Shown here in pieces: positions 39,064 through 48,268 of a DNA stretch of 64,000 nt (positions are counted from its first letter, which is position 1; every line of letters begins with the position of its first letter). The notes beneath the pieces were generated by a model. It was not told the origin of the DNA and did no database searches. It saw nothing but the letters and a program-made list of their open reading frames with translations. This DNA is from Arenibacter certesii DSM 19833 (GTDB lineage: Bacteria > Bacteroidota > Bacteroidia > Flavobacteriales > Flavobacteriaceae), in the NCBI RefSeq assembly GCF_000429545.1, contig NZ_KE386915.1, forward strand, positions 1-64,000. The letters run 5' to 3'. A program made the translations under genes and the position numbers.

Positions 39064-40716
39064 TTGCTGACAAACCTTTCGATTAAAAATTACGCTCTAA
39101 TAGACCACTTAAACGTTAAGTTTACCAATGGTTTTACGGTAATAACTGGGGAGACCGGTGCCGGTAAATCCATTTTATTGGGTGGTTTAGCCTTGGTATT
39201 AGGTAAGAGAGCCGATCTCTCCTCGCTTAAAGAGAAGGAAAATAAATGTATTGTAGAAGGCGAATTTGATATAGCCAAATATGAACTTGAATCGTTTTTT
39301 ATGGAAAACGATCTAGACTATGAACGCAAAACCATTATAAGGCGAGAAATTTTACCCAGTGGAAAATCAAGGGCCTTTATAAACGACTCTCCGGTAACTT
39401 TAGATATACTTTCCAGATTAGGAGGACGCTTAGTAGATGTGCATTCCCAGCATCAAACCATGCAGTTAGCAGAGAATGATTTTCAATTGAAAACAATAGA
39501 CGCCCTTGCTAGTAACGAGAAGGTGTTAGAGCAGTATGCGGTTAAATTGGATCAATATCAAACAAGTACCAAGGAATTGGAAGCGCTTTTGGAGTTTCAG
39601 AGCAATGCCATTAAGGAACATGAATACAATAGTTTCTTGTTTGAAGAATTAAATTCTGCTCCCTTAAAGGTAGGTATAATTGAAACTTTGGAGGAGGAAT
39701 ACGAGCAGTTGAACAATGTGGAAATTATTATGGAGCAGTTGTCTCAAGTGCAGCAATTGCTAAGTGATGAGCAAATTGGAGTGATTAATCTGCTTACGGA
39801 GTTGAAGCAAGTTTCTCATAAATTGAGACATTTTGGACAGCAGTATGCCGAATTGGATCAACGTATTAACTCCGTTTTTATAGAATTGGATGATATTTCT
39901 AACGAGTTCATTGCCCTTAATGATAAGGTAGAAACCAATCCCGAGATGCTGGAGGAGGTAAATACTAAGCTACAGCTATTGTATAACCTCTTGAAAAAAC
40001 ACAATGCCCAAGATGTATCTGAATTGATGGAAATTAGGCAGAAGTTGGACGAAAAAGTACAGGCCACAGAAAATGTTGAAAGTGATATTAAAGCAAAGAG
40101 AAAAGAGTTATTGGATCTAGAAGCTGAACTAAATGCGATTGGTACTAACTTGAGCAAGAATAGGAAGAAAATACTTCCAGATCTAAAAAAGCAATTAGAA
40201 GATACCCTAGCGGAGTTGGGAATGGCAAGTGCCACCTTTAAAATAGAAATTCACCCTTCCAAAGAATTTAAGTCTACAGGGAAGGATAATCTTACGTTTC
40301 TTTTATCCGCCAACAAAGGCTCTGCTTACGGAGAACTTAAAAAAGTGGCATCTGGAGGTGAACTTTCTAGGATTATGTTGGCTATTAAGGCAATCTTGGC
40401 CAAATATGAACAATTGCCTACCCTGATGTTCGATGAGATAGACACGGGAGTTTCTGGGGAGATATCCAATAAAATGGGAGATATAATGCAAGATATGAGC
40501 AATACTATGCAAATATTTTCCATTACACACCTACCACAGGTTGCTGCCAAAGGCGCCCATCATTTTAAAGTATATAAGGAAGAGGAACTAATGGGGACCC
40601 AAACCAAAATGAAGCCCCTTACTAAACAGGAGCGTGTTACAGAATTGGCGGAAATGTTGGGCGGAAAATCCATTTCAGAATCGGCATTAGCCCATGCAAG
40701 ACAATTATTAAATTAA
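39064..40716 (+). CDS. recN: DNA repair protein RecN
   Basis: RecN is an SMC-like ATPase that acts at double-strand breaks. The 550-aa protein has Walker A ITGETGAGKSILLGGL (about residues 26-41), a long coiled coil (about 155-370), the ABC signature ASGGELSRIMLAIKA, and Walker B LMFDEIDTG. The start is TTG, giving MLTNLSIKNYALIDHL, the exact usual N-terminus; there is no in-frame ATG nearby. A near-consensus promoter element, TATCTTTA (39035-39042), lies 22 bp upstream. The 283-bp gap after porD suggests separate transcription. Confidence 0.96.
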   Translation: MLTNLSIKNYALIDHLNVKFTNGFTVITGETGAGKSILLGGLALVLGKRADLSSLKEKENKCIVEGEFDIAKYELESFFMENDLDYERKTIIRREILPSGKSRAFINDSPVTLDILSRLGGRLVDVHSQHQTMQLAENDFQLKTIDALASNEKVLEQYAVKLDQYQTSTKELEALLEFQSNAIKEHEYNSFLFEELNSAPLKVGIIETLEEEYEQLNNVEIIMEQLSQVQQLLSDEQIGVINLLTELKQVSHKLRHFGQQYAELDQRINSVFIELDDISNEFIALNDKVETNPEMLEEVNTKLQLLYNLLKKHNAQDVSELMEIRQKLDEKVQATENVESDIKAKRKELLDLEAELNAIGTNLSKNRKKILPDLKKQLEDTLAELGMASATFKIEIHPSKEFKSTGKDNLTFLLSANKGSAYGELKKVASGGELSRIMLAIKAILAKYEQLPTLMFDEIDTGVSGEISNKMGDIMQDMSNTMQIFSITHLPQVAAKGAHHFKVYKEEELMGTQTKMKPLTKQERVTELAEMLGGKSISESALAHARQLLN

Positions 40717-40890
40717 ATCTTTAATACTGTCCTTGTTCCACTGGTGTACATTGAGCATCCATTTTTACTTGGTATATTATGGATAATCCCCTTGCAGTAG
40801 GGAAGCTTGTATTTTACCTTTAGGATAAGTAATACGTCATATTTTATTAGAGAAGCGCTCTATCAATAATTAATGCCCGTTAATTTTTAA

Positions 40891-40898
40891 TATCTTTG
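40891..40898 (+). promoter_or_regulatory. Flavobacterial -7 element of fabI
   Basis: TATCTTTG is an exact TAnnTTTG match, 31 bp before the fabI ATG at 40930. TTAATTTTTAA lies just upstream, but no TTG is at the right distance. Confidence 0.6.
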
Positions 40899-40929
40899 AG
40901 GAACGTAAAAATCACAAAGAATTAAAGGT

Positions 40930-41742
40930 ATGTCGTTTAACTTGTTGAAGGGTAAAAGAGGAATTATTTTTGGAGCTTTGGATGAAAATTCCATCGCATG
41001 GAAAACCGCAGAGACCGTACATGCGGAAGGCGGAACATTTGTCCTGACCAATGCACCAATTGCAATGCGAATGGGAAAAATAGATGAACTTGCGAAAAAA
41101 ACAGGTGCCACAATAGTTCCCGCTGATGCAACTAGCGAAGAAGATTTAGATAATTTAGTGGCTAAATCCATGGAAATATTGGGTGGAAAGATAGATTTTG
41201 TTCTCCATGCCATCGGTATGTCCGTAAACGTACGTAAGGGAAGGTCATATACTGATCAAAAATATGATTTTACAGCTAAGGGTTGGGATGTATCGGCGCT
41301 GTCTTTTCATAAGGTATTGCAAAGTTTGTATAAGGCCGACGCCATGAATGAATGGGGAAGTATTGTTGCACTTACCTATATGGCAGCACAACGCACCTTT
41401 CCAGACTATAATGATATGGCCGATAATAAAGCTTACCTTGAGTCTATAGCCCGAAGTTTTGGTTACTTTTTTGGAAAAGAAAAAAAGGTGAGGGTAAATA
41501 CAATCTCTCAATCTCCAACACCTACTACTGCAGGACAAGGAGTAAAAGGATTTAACAGTTTTATTAACTATGCCGAAAAAATGTCACCTTTGGGCAATGC
41601 TACCGCTCAGGATTGTGCAGAATATACCGTGACCCTATTTTCAGATTATACTAAGAAGGTGACTATGCAGAATTTATTTCATGATGGGGGCTTTTCTACA
41701 ACAGGAGTAAGTCAGGAAGTAGTTGATAATTTTTCAGAATAA
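40930..41742 (+). CDS. fabI: Enoyl-[acyl-carrier-protein] reductase FabI
   Basis: FabI reduces the enoyl-ACP double bond with NADH or NADPH in each round of fatty acid elongation. The 270-aa short-chain-dehydrogenase-fold protein has the FabI form of the active site: a Tyr in ALTYMAAQR, then PDYNDMADNKAYLE with the Y-x6-K spacing, and the C-terminal SPTPTTAGQGVKGF. The nucleotide site is at the N-terminus (GIIFGALDENSIAWKTA). FabI is the triclosan target in other bacteria. It is a single gene with its own promoter. Confidence 0.95.
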   Translation: MSFNLLKGKRGIIFGALDENSIAWKTAETVHAEGGTFVLTNAPIAMRMGKIDELAKKTGATIVPADATSEEDLDNLVAKSMEILGGKIDFVLHAIGMSVNVRKGRSYTDQKYDFTAKGWDVSALSFHKVLQSLYKADAMNEWGSIVALTYMAAQRTFPDYNDMADNKAYLESIARSFGYFFGKEKKVRVNTISQSPTPTTAGQGVKGFNSFINYAEKMSPLGNATAQDCAEYTVTLFSDYTKKVTMQNLFHDGGFSTTGVSQEVVDNFSE

Positions 41743-41884
41743 GGTTAAGAAACCAACATCACTTAGTTGCTCCTAAATAGGGGTGCCTAGATTGGGTGAA
41801 CGGGAAGGAAATTGGGAGGATTGGTTCTTCTGATTTTACCTTGTTAAAAGTCGTTCCCGTTTACTTTTAAAAGCATTAAAGAAA

Positions 41885-42883
41885 ATGAAGCTGTTTTTTT
41901 CCTTTATCGTTCCCGTTTACAATAGGCCTAATGAAATTGGGGAGCTCTTACAAAGTTTAGCGCTTCAGGATTATGCTAAATCTTTTGAAGTAGTAATTGT
42001 GGAAGACGGTTCTACGGTGAGTTCAGAGACCGTAGTAGCCAGTTATAAAGATAAGCTTGATGTCACTTATTTAACAAAAGAAAACTCTGGACCGGGTTCC
42101 TCCCGAAACTATGGGATGCAGCGCGCTAAAGGAAATTATTTTATTGTATTGGATTCAGATTGTATTATTCCATCCCAGTATCTTTCTATAGTAAATGCGT
42201 CACTTACCAAAAACTATGTTGATTGCTATGGAGGTCCAGATGCGGCTCATTCCTCCTTTAGCCAAGTGCAAAAGGCGATTAATTATGCCATGACCTCAGT
42301 GCTTACTACTGGTGGTATAAGAGGTGGTAAGACGTCGGTTGGGAAGTTTCAGCCAAGAAGTTTTAATATGGGAATTTCTAAGGCGGCATTCGAAAAAACA
42401 CAAGGATACGGCAATATTCATCCTGGTGAAGATCCGGACTTAACATTTAGAATTTGGAAAGCAGGATATGAAACAAGGCTTATCCCAGAAGCTTACGTCT
42501 ATCATAAGAGAAGGATAGATTGGGGTAAGTTTTACACCCAAGTTCGGAAATTCGGTATGGTGAGACCTATATTAAATCAATGGCATCCAGGCACTGCTAA
42601 AATCACGTATTGGTTCCCTAGCTTGTTCTGCTTGGGACTACTTATTTCCCTAGTTGCACTATTTTTTGGATTATTTGCGCCAATTTCCGTTTATCTCTTA
42701 TATTTTGGTTTGCTTTTTGTACATTCCTTTCTAATGAACAAAAGTGTTGCCGTTGCACTATTATCCCTGATTGCCGTATCGATACAATTTATTGGATATG
42801 GGATTGGATTTTTGAAAAATTCCGTTCTTTTAACTTTTAGCAAGAAAGAACCTCAGGTGTTATTTCCCAAATTATTTTTTTAA
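41885..42883 (+). CDS. Glycosyltransferase family 2, membrane-associated
   Basis: This 332-aa protein has a GT-A domain (residues 1 to about 230) that opens with FIVPVYNRPNEIGELLQSL. It includes the VVEDGS and LDSDC (DxD-like) metal and nucleotide sites and the later PGEDPDLTFRIWKAGY, typical of GT2 acceptor loops. Two or three transmembrane helices follow (about 235-310). It probably adds a sugar at the inner face of the cytoplasmic membrane, but donor and acceptor are unknown. The YbbR and coaE genes follow closely, so the three probably share a transcript. Confidence 0.88.
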   Translation: MKLFFSFIVPVYNRPNEIGELLQSLALQDYAKSFEVVIVEDGSTVSSETVVASYKDKLDVTYLTKENSGPGSSRNYGMQRAKGNYFIVLDSDCIIPSQYLSIVNASLTKNYVDCYGGPDAAHSSFSQVQKAINYAMTSVLTTGGIRGGKTSVGKFQPRSFNMGISKAAFEKTQGYGNIHPGEDPDLTFRIWKAGYETRLIPEAYVYHKRRIDWGKFYTQVRKFGMVRPILNQWHPGTAKITYWFPSLFCLGLLISLVALFFGLFAPISVYLLYFGLLFVHSFLMNKSVAVALLSLIAVSIQFIGYGIGFLKNSVLLTFSKKEPQVLFPKLFF

Positions 42884-42896
42884 AACCGTATAGAAA

Positions 42897-43853
42897 TTGA
42901 TAAATATCATAAAAAACGTACTTCAAAAAAGAAAGGTAAAACTATTCTTGATATTTCTTTTAGGGTCTAGTTTGGCATGGTTTATAAGTAATTTGGCGGA
43001 ACAGTACACCAATGAAGCTACGTTTGACCTGCATTACCATAGTAGTCCCGACAGTTTATTATTGAAAAAGGTATCCAAAAAAAACATACGGGTTAGGTTA
43101 AAGGCAAGTGGTTATCAATTACTGGTATTCGGATTTAAGAATAAAGTGGTTAATGTAGATCTGTCTGCCTTGAGGGAACGAGGACGAAAATACTATATGT
43201 CGCCTATGGATTATAGAGGTCAAATAGAAAATGAACTTTCTAAATATATCGAGATACTGGATATGGACCGGGACACCATGTTCTTCAGTTTCCAAAGGCT
43301 GGTTAAAAAGAAAGTTGGGGTAGCCTCCATGGTAAATATAGATTTGGATCAACATTATTTGTTGGATAAGGATGTAAAATTAACTCCTGATTCTATAACC
43401 GTAATCGGCCCTGAAATAGAATTGGCAGATCTGGAATTTATCCCCACAAAAAATATGACATTGACTAAATTAACGGGTGATTTTTCTAAAACTGTAGATT
43501 TGGAGCTCCCTACCGACCTGGAGAATACCACTTACTCCACTAATCAAATACGAGTAGAAGGAGAAGTTTTTAAATTCTCGGAACGAATACTTACAGTGCC
43601 TATAAACGTTATTAACGTGCCAGAAGGAGTGGTAGTCAGGACTTTTCCGGAAACCGCAGAAGTGCTATGCAGGGATCGTTTAGTTAATTTAAAAAAACTG
43701 AAGGAGAACGATTTTGAGGTGAGTGCGGATTATGCTCTATTTGATGAAAATGATGATAATATTCTGAATTTGGAAATTACTAAGAAAATGGAATCGATAA
43801 ATGTAGTCCGATTAAAGGAAGATAAAGTAGAGTTTATATTGATGAAGCAATGA
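42897..43853 (+). CDS. YbbR-like domain membrane protein
   Basis: This 318-aa protein has one N-terminal transmembrane helix (about residues 14-32, LFLIFLLGSSLAWFISNLA) and then YbbR-like beta domains outside the membrane. Family member CdaR regulates the diadenylate cyclase CdaA in Firmicutes, but no cdaA gene is adjacent here, so that role is not supported. The start is TTG at 42897; no ATG is found near the expected N-terminus. It overlaps coaE by 4 bp (ATGA). Confidence 0.82.
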   Translation: MINIIKNVLQKRKVKLFLIFLLGSSLAWFISNLAEQYTNEATFDLHYHSSPDSLLLKKVSKKNIRVRLKASGYQLLVFGFKNKVVNVDLSALRERGRKYYMSPMDYRGQIENELSKYIEILDMDRDTMFFSFQRLVKKKVGVASMVNIDLDQHYLLDKDVKLTPDSITVIGPEIELADLEFIPTKNMTLTKLTGDFSKTVDLELPTDLENTTYSTNQIRVEGEVFKFSERILTVPINVINVPEGVVVRTFPETAEVLCRDRLVNLKKLKENDFEVSADYALFDENDDNILNLEITKKMESINVVRLKEDKVEFILMKQ

Positions 43854-44437
43854 GAGTCATAGGCCTAACAGGTGGAATTGGTAGTGGAAAATCTACAATA
43901 GCAACGATGTTTAAGGATCTTGGAGTGCCGGTTTACAATTCGGATGAGGAAGCAAAGAGAATAATGAACAATTCCGAAAGCATAAGAAATAAGATTGTTG
44001 CCTTATTAGGAGAGGATAGCTATAAAGAGGGAAAGTTAAATCGGGATTATATATCCAAAAAGGTATTCAAGAATTCTGTATTATTGGAGGGGTTAAATAA
44101 TATAGTGCATCCCGAAGTGCGCAAGCACTTTCTCCAGTGGGCAGAAAAACAAAACTCGGATTATGTAATTCAGGAGGCTGCAATCATTTTTGAAAATGAA
44201 TCCAATGATCGCTACGATCAAATAATACTGGTGACAGCTCCTCTAGCAGCACGTATTAATCGGGTGGTGAAAAGGGACGGGGTGACTCCAAAACAGGTCA
44301 TGGATAGAGTTACTAATCAATGGGAGGACCATCGTAAAGCTTCACTTTCCCATTTTGTAATAGAAAATTCAGACTTGAAGCATACTGCCGCTCAGGTAAA
44401 AGAAATACACCTTAAACTACAAGAAGCTAGGCCATAA
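43850..44437 (+). CDS. coaE: Dephospho-CoA kinase
   Basis: CoaE adds the 3'-phosphate to dephospho-CoA, the last step of coenzyme A synthesis. The 195-aa P-loop kinase has GLTGGIGSGKST (Walker A, residues 5-16), the substrate-binding VPVYNSDEEAKRIM, the NIVHPEVRKHF helix, and the lid VVKRDGVTPKQVMDRV. The length is normal. The YbbR-like gene overlaps it by ATGA. coaBC, an earlier step of the same pathway, lies about 7 kb away. Confidence 0.96.
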   Translation: MRVIGLTGGIGSGKSTIATMFKDLGVPVYNSDEEAKRIMNNSESIRNKIVALLGEDSYKEGKLNRDYISKKVFKNSVLLEGLNNIVHPEVRKHFLQWAEKQNSDYVIQEAAIIFENESNDRYDQIILVTAPLAARINRVVKRDGVTPKQVMDRVTNQWEDHRKASLSHFVIENSDLKHTAAQVKEIHLKLQEARP

Positions 44438-44497
44438 GCGCTAAATTTTAACATAATTGTTAAGTTTAGGTTAAACGTACAATGCGCTAAATGTTAA
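44438..44497 (+). promoter_or_regulatory. Direct and inverted repeats before the two-component operon
   Basis: GTTAA occurs at 44459-44463, 44470-44474 (11 bp apart) and 44493-44497 (23 bp further, about two turns). The first forms a dyad TTAACA-TAAT-TGTTAA (44448-44463). GCGCTAAATTTTAA (44438) and GCGCTAAATGTTAA (44484) are also repeated. OmpR-type regulators bind such tandem sites, so autoregulation by the adjacent response regulator is plausible. Confidence 0.5.
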
Positions 44498-44516
44498 ATT
44501 TATAATTTTACTTTTA

Positions 44517-46091
44517 ATGAATAAAAGGTTATTTGGTCTTTTGGTTGTCTTGATGAGCCTTTCCCTTATCGGGATTATTTTTGTCCAAAGTTATTGGATA
44601 AATAAATCGGTAGAAGACAAAGAAGAGCAATTTTCTAATACGGTGACCCAAATATTAAATAGGGTCGTAGAGAATATTGAAAAAAGGGAAGTACAGGACT
44701 ATCTAAATGAATTTTATAAATTAAAAGATAGTATTGGGAAACCAAAGGCGACCCATCTCAAGAATTTCTTTTTCTTCGATAGGGATATCAACTCCAATGA
44801 AATTCGATTTTACTCCCACGGAATCTTGGAGGAAGATTATAATATGGCATCTAAGTTCTTTGATATAGGTTTTGATACTGCCACCTTTAAAAATATCACC
44901 AGTATTAGACGGACTGAAATTTATAAGGAGGATTTTGGTTTGGATGGTAGGCAATATTCCCTTACTCCAGTACAGAAACTAGAGAAGATAGGGGGGCTTT
45001 CATCCATAGATAAGGCGGCAATGGACGACAACTTTAGGGAGATGGCCAAATCCAGATCCATATATAAAAGGGTGTCCAAACAAGAAATTGAATTGTTTTT
45101 AAGTCGTGAACTTGAAAATAGAGGCATAGATATTGATTATGAATATGGGGTGTATAGTAGAGGGTTGCCCACCAAGTTAAGATCTGATCAATTTAAGTTT
45201 TCTGAAACAACACTGTATAAGGCACCTTTGTTTAAAGATAGTGAAGGAAGTACGAATTTTTCTTTATTGCTTACGTTTCCAAAGAAAAAAAGATTTTTGA
45301 TCCAATCTATTCTCGGAATGGCAATTTTGTCCTTAGCATTTACATTGGTCATTGTAATTGCTTATTCAAGTGCTATCTATCAGTTAATTAAACAGAAGCA
45401 GATTTCAGAAATTAAAACGGACTTTATTAACAATATGACCCATGAGTTTAAAACGCCGATAGCAACGATTAATTTAGCAGTAGAGGCAATTAAAAACCCA
45501 AAAATAATTGATGATAAGGAGAAGGTATTGCGATACTTACAGATGATAAGGGATGAGAACAAAAGGATGCACGCACAGGTCGAAAATGTACTTAGAATTT
45601 CAAAATTGGAGAAAAACCAATTGGATATTACCAAGGACAGGGCAGATGTTCACGAAATTATAGCTGATGCTATAACCCATGTAGAGTTAATTGTAGGGGA
45701 TAGAGGCGGTTATATTAACACCCATTTAGAAGCGGAGCGTACTGAAGTGTTGGCCAGTGAAATGCATTTTACCAACGTTATTGTTAATATTCTGGACAAT
45801 GCGATAAAGTATTCCACAGATGTCCCTAAAATAGACGTCTATACAGAAGTTGTTGGAAATAACATATTGATAAAAATAAAAGATAAAGGAGCCGGGATGA
45901 GCAAAGTGGTCCTAAAAAAGGTTTTTGAAAAGTTTTATAGAGAGCATACCGGAGATATACATAATGTAAAGGGCCATGGACTAGGTTTAGCCTATGTGAA
46001 AAAAATAGTTGATGATCACCAAGGTGAGGTTTATGCAGAAAGTGAAAAAGGTAAAGGATCTACTTTCTATATAAAATTACCTTTAATTTAA
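44517..46091 (+). CDS. Sensor histidine kinase
   Basis: This 524-aa membrane kinase has two transmembrane helices (about residues 7-27 and 260-285) around a ~230-residue periplasmic sensor with no family I recognise. The HisKA domain has phospho-acceptor H309 in NNMTHEFKTPIATI. The HATPase domain has the N box VNILDNAIKYS, G1 box DKGAGM, and G2 GHGLGLAYVKKI. It is a RprX-like arrangement in Bacteroidota. The response regulator gene starts 4 bp after its stop, so the two form one operon and a cognate pair. Confidence 0.94.
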   Translation: MNKRLFGLLVVLMSLSLIGIIFVQSYWINKSVEDKEEQFSNTVTQILNRVVENIEKREVQDYLNEFYKLKDSIGKPKATHLKNFFFFDRDINSNEIRFYSHGILEEDYNMASKFFDIGFDTATFKNITSIRRTEIYKEDFGLDGRQYSLTPVQKLEKIGGLSSIDKAAMDDNFREMAKSRSIYKRVSKQEIELFLSRELENRGIDIDYEYGVYSRGLPTKLRSDQFKFSETTLYKAPLFKDSEGSTNFSLLLTFPKKKRFLIQSILGMAILSLAFTLVIVIAYSSAIYQLIKQKQISEIKTDFINNMTHEFKTPIATINLAVEAIKNPKIIDDKEKVLRYLQMIRDENKRMHAQVENVLRISKLEKNQLDITKDRADVHEIIADAITHVELIVGDRGGYINTHLEAERTEVLASEMHFTNVIVNILDNAIKYSTDVPKIDVYTEVVGNNILIKIKDKGAGMSKVVLKKVFEKFYREHTGDIHNVKGHGLGLAYVKKIVDDHQGEVYAESEKGKGSTFYIKLPLI

Positions 46092-46095
46092 AATT

Positions 46096-46806
46096 ATGAT
46101 GGAAACAGTAAATAAAAAGATATTATTGGTTGAGGATGATCCTAATTTCGGAATTGTCCTTAAAGATTATTTAGCCATGAACGATTTTGACGTTACCTTG
46201 GCAAAAAACGGAATGGAAGGTTTTGAAAAATTCAAGAAAGATAATTTTGATGTCTGTATTTTGGATGTTATGATGCCTTACAAGGATGGGTTTACATTGG
46301 CAAAAGAAATTAGGGAAAAAAATGAAAATGTTCCTATCGTTTTCTTAACCGCAAAAACCATGAAGGAAGATGTGCTTAAAGGATATAAGGCCGGTGCGGA
46401 TGATTATTTAAATAAACCCTTTGATTCTGAAGTGCTCTTAATGAAATTGAAAGCCATTATCCAGCGTAAATCTTCTAACTCCTTGGCCGATAGCAAGCAG
46501 TTTGAGTTTACCCTTGGGGGGTTCCAACTAAACTCTAAGCTTAGATTTTTAAAGTATAAGGAGGAGGAGCCTATAAAGCTATCTCCTAAAGAAAATGAAT
46601 TACTTAGATTATTGGCACTACATGAGAACGATTTAATGCCTAGGGAATTGGCGCTTACCAAAATTTGGAGAGACGATAATTACTTTACCTCTCGAAGTAT
46701 GGACGTGTATATTGCAAAGTTGCGTAAATACTTAAAGAAGGATGAGAACGTGGAAATATTGAACATCCACGGGGAAGGGTTTAGATTGGTTGTTAAAACT
46801 GAATAA
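46096..46806 (+). CDS. OmpR/RprY-type response regulator
   Basis: This 236-aa regulator has a receiver domain (about residues 8-120) with acidic pocket ED at 13-14, phospho-acceptor D57 in ILDVMMP, T/K switch residues in VFLTAK, and a winged-helix DNA-binding domain (about 135-233) with LSPKENELLRLL and SRSMDVYIAKLRKYL. It is the partner of the histidine kinase 4 bp upstream. The repeats at 44438-44497 are candidate binding sites. An intrinsic terminator follows. Confidence 0.95.
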   Translation: MMETVNKKILLVEDDPNFGIVLKDYLAMNDFDVTLAKNGMEGFEKFKKDNFDVCILDVMMPYKDGFTLAKEIREKNENVPIVFLTAKTMKEDVLKGYKAGADDYLNKPFDSEVLLMKLKAIIQRKSSNSLADSKQFEFTLGGFQLNSKLRFLKYKEEEPIKLSPKENELLRLLALHENDLMPRELALTKIWRDDNYFTSRSMDVYIAKLRKYLKKDENVEILNIHGEGFRLVVKTE

Positions 46807-46830
46807 AATAAAATCTATTAATAAAATGAG

Positions 46831-46856
46831 AAAACACCGGTAATTCCGGTGTTTTT
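46831..46856 (+). terminator. Terminator between the response regulator and gntK
   Basis: AAAACACCGG (46831-46840) and CCGGTGTTTT (46846-46855) pair perfectly around TAATT, followed by further T. It lies between convergent genes 24 bp past the regulator's stop, and the A-run serves gntK on the other strand. Confidence 0.9.
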
Positions 46857-46860
46857 TCAT

Positions 46861-47358
46861 TTATGGTATTTCTTTTAAAATTTGTTCAACAATTTTCTCC
46901 GGACTTGGGACTATGGATACTTGGATGGCATTGCTAGGCGGTTCAAAAGTATCCCATTGTGATTGGAGTAGGGTGGGAGGCATAAAATGCCCCTTTCGGC
47001 TGTTTAATCGATCTGAAATAAGCTGAAAGCTTCCTTCTAGGGAAATCCATAATACTTGGGACGCTATAGAGTTTTGAAGGATCTTTCTGTAGGATTCTTT
47101 TAGAGCAGAGCATGCAATAATGCATCCATATTCACGGTGTTCTTTGGCTAAATCATTTAAACGAAGCAGCCAGTCCAGCCGATTTCCATCGTTTAAGGGA
47201 TGCCCACCGGACATTTTTTTAATATTGGCTTCGGAATGGAATTCATCACCTTCAAAAAATGGTAGTTTTAGCTCCTTGGCCAATAGTCGGGCAATGGTGG
47301 ACTTACCAGTGCCTGAAATTCCAATAACAAAAATTATATTTCTTTTGGACTCTATCAT
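46861..47358 (-). CDS. gntK: Gluconokinase
   Basis: GntK phosphorylates gluconate to 6-phosphogluconate. The 165-aa P-loop kinase has Walker A GISGTGKST (about residues 13-21), the substrate block FFEGDEFHSEANIKKMSGGHPLNDGNR (about 34-60, given as a region), the CSALKESYR motif, and the lid RKGHFMPPTLLQSQ. The length is normal. Its ATG overlaps the miaA stop (ATGA). No gluconate transporter is nearby. Confidence 0.93.
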   Translation of the reverse strand: MIESKRNIIFVIGISGTGKSTIARLLAKELKLPFFEGDEFHSEANIKKMSGGHPLNDGNRLDWLLRLNDLAKEHREYGCIIACSALKESYRKILQNSIASQVLWISLEGSFQLISDRLNSRKGHFMPPTLLQSQWDTFEPPSNAIQVSIVPSPEKIVEQILKEIP

Positions 47359-48266
47359 CTCTTTTCAAGTTCTTGGTTTATTCTATATTCAACTTCACCT
47401 AAGTTGTACTCATAGTTTACCCATAATATGTCTTCCTTTTTTCGCAACCAAGTAAGTTGGCGTTTGGCAAATCTTCTCGTATTTTTCTTTATTTCTTCTA
47501 TTGCAAAATTTAAATCTATATTTCCGTCCATATAACGGAACATTTCCCTGTAACCGACTGTTTGCAGCGCGTTTAAGGAGCTATAAGCTTTTAGTGGGCC
47601 TACTTCCTCCAGAAGACCTTGCACTATCATTAAATCTACTCTCTTGTTTATTCTGTCGTACAGTATTTTTCTATCTGCTTCTAAACCTACAGTAATGGTT
47701 TGGAATTCTCTTATTGGTCGTTCCCTATTTAAAAAGGAAGAATAGGGATGTCCACTTCCTATGCAGATCTCTAAGGCCCTTATAAGTCGATGTGGATTGT
47801 TAAGATCTACTTTTTCGTAATACACAGGATCTAATGTTTTTAATTGATCCTGTAGGCTAGAGATACCTTTTTTAAGCAATATTTGGTTTAATTGAGTGCG
47901 TATTTCCGCATCAATTATTGGAAAGTGATCTAAACCCTGGATAACCGCATCGGTATAGAGTCCGCTACCGCCAGCCATAACTACATATTTTTTTTCTTTA
48001 AATAGTTCTTCCAGTTTGTTCAATGCCTCGCGTTCAAAATCACCAACTGTATACTCTTCGTGAATACTCTTGTGCTGTATAAAGTGATGAGGTGCTTCAG
48101 CTAATTCCCTTTCTGATGGTACTGCAGTTCCAATGGTCATTTCCTTATAAAACTGGCGGGAATCTGCAGAAATTATCTCGGTTTTAAAAGTTTTGGCCAG
48201 TGCAATGGCTAATGAGGTTTTACCTATGGCAGTTGGTCCTACAACGGAGATCAGTATATTCTTCAT
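47355..48266 (-). CDS. miaA: tRNA dimethylallyltransferase
   Basis: MiaA adds a dimethylallyl group to A37 of tRNAs that read UNN codons. The 303-aa enzyme has the P-loop VVGPTAIGKTSLAIALA (about residues 8-24), SADSRQFYKEMTIGTA (about 35-50), the VMAGGSGLY motif, and the C-terminal block ALQTVGYREMFRYMDG and RRFAKRQLTWLRK. The length is typical. It starts 2 bp after the channel gene and overlaps gntK by 4 bp. Confidence 0.97.
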   Translation of the reverse strand: MKNILISVVGPTAIGKTSLAIALAKTFKTEIISADSRQFYKEMTIGTAVPSERELAEAPHHFIQHKSIHEEYTVGDFEREALNKLEELFKEKKYVVMAGGSGLYTDAVIQGLDHFPIIDAEIRTQLNQILLKKGISSLQDQLKTLDPVYYEKVDLNNPHRLIRALEICIGSGHPYSSFLNRERPIREFQTITVGLEADRKILYDRINKRVDLMIVQGLLEEVGPLKAYSSLNALQTVGYREMFRYMDGNIDLNFAIEEIKKNTRRFAKRQLTWLRKKEDILWVNYEYNLGEVEYRINQELEKR

Positions 48267-48268
48267 AC

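Noticed and set aside
42897-43853. A CdaA-CdaR cyclic di-AMP module
   Set aside because: The protein is YbbR-like, but there is no diadenylate cyclase or phosphoglucosamine mutase gene next to it, only a glycosyltransferase and coaE.
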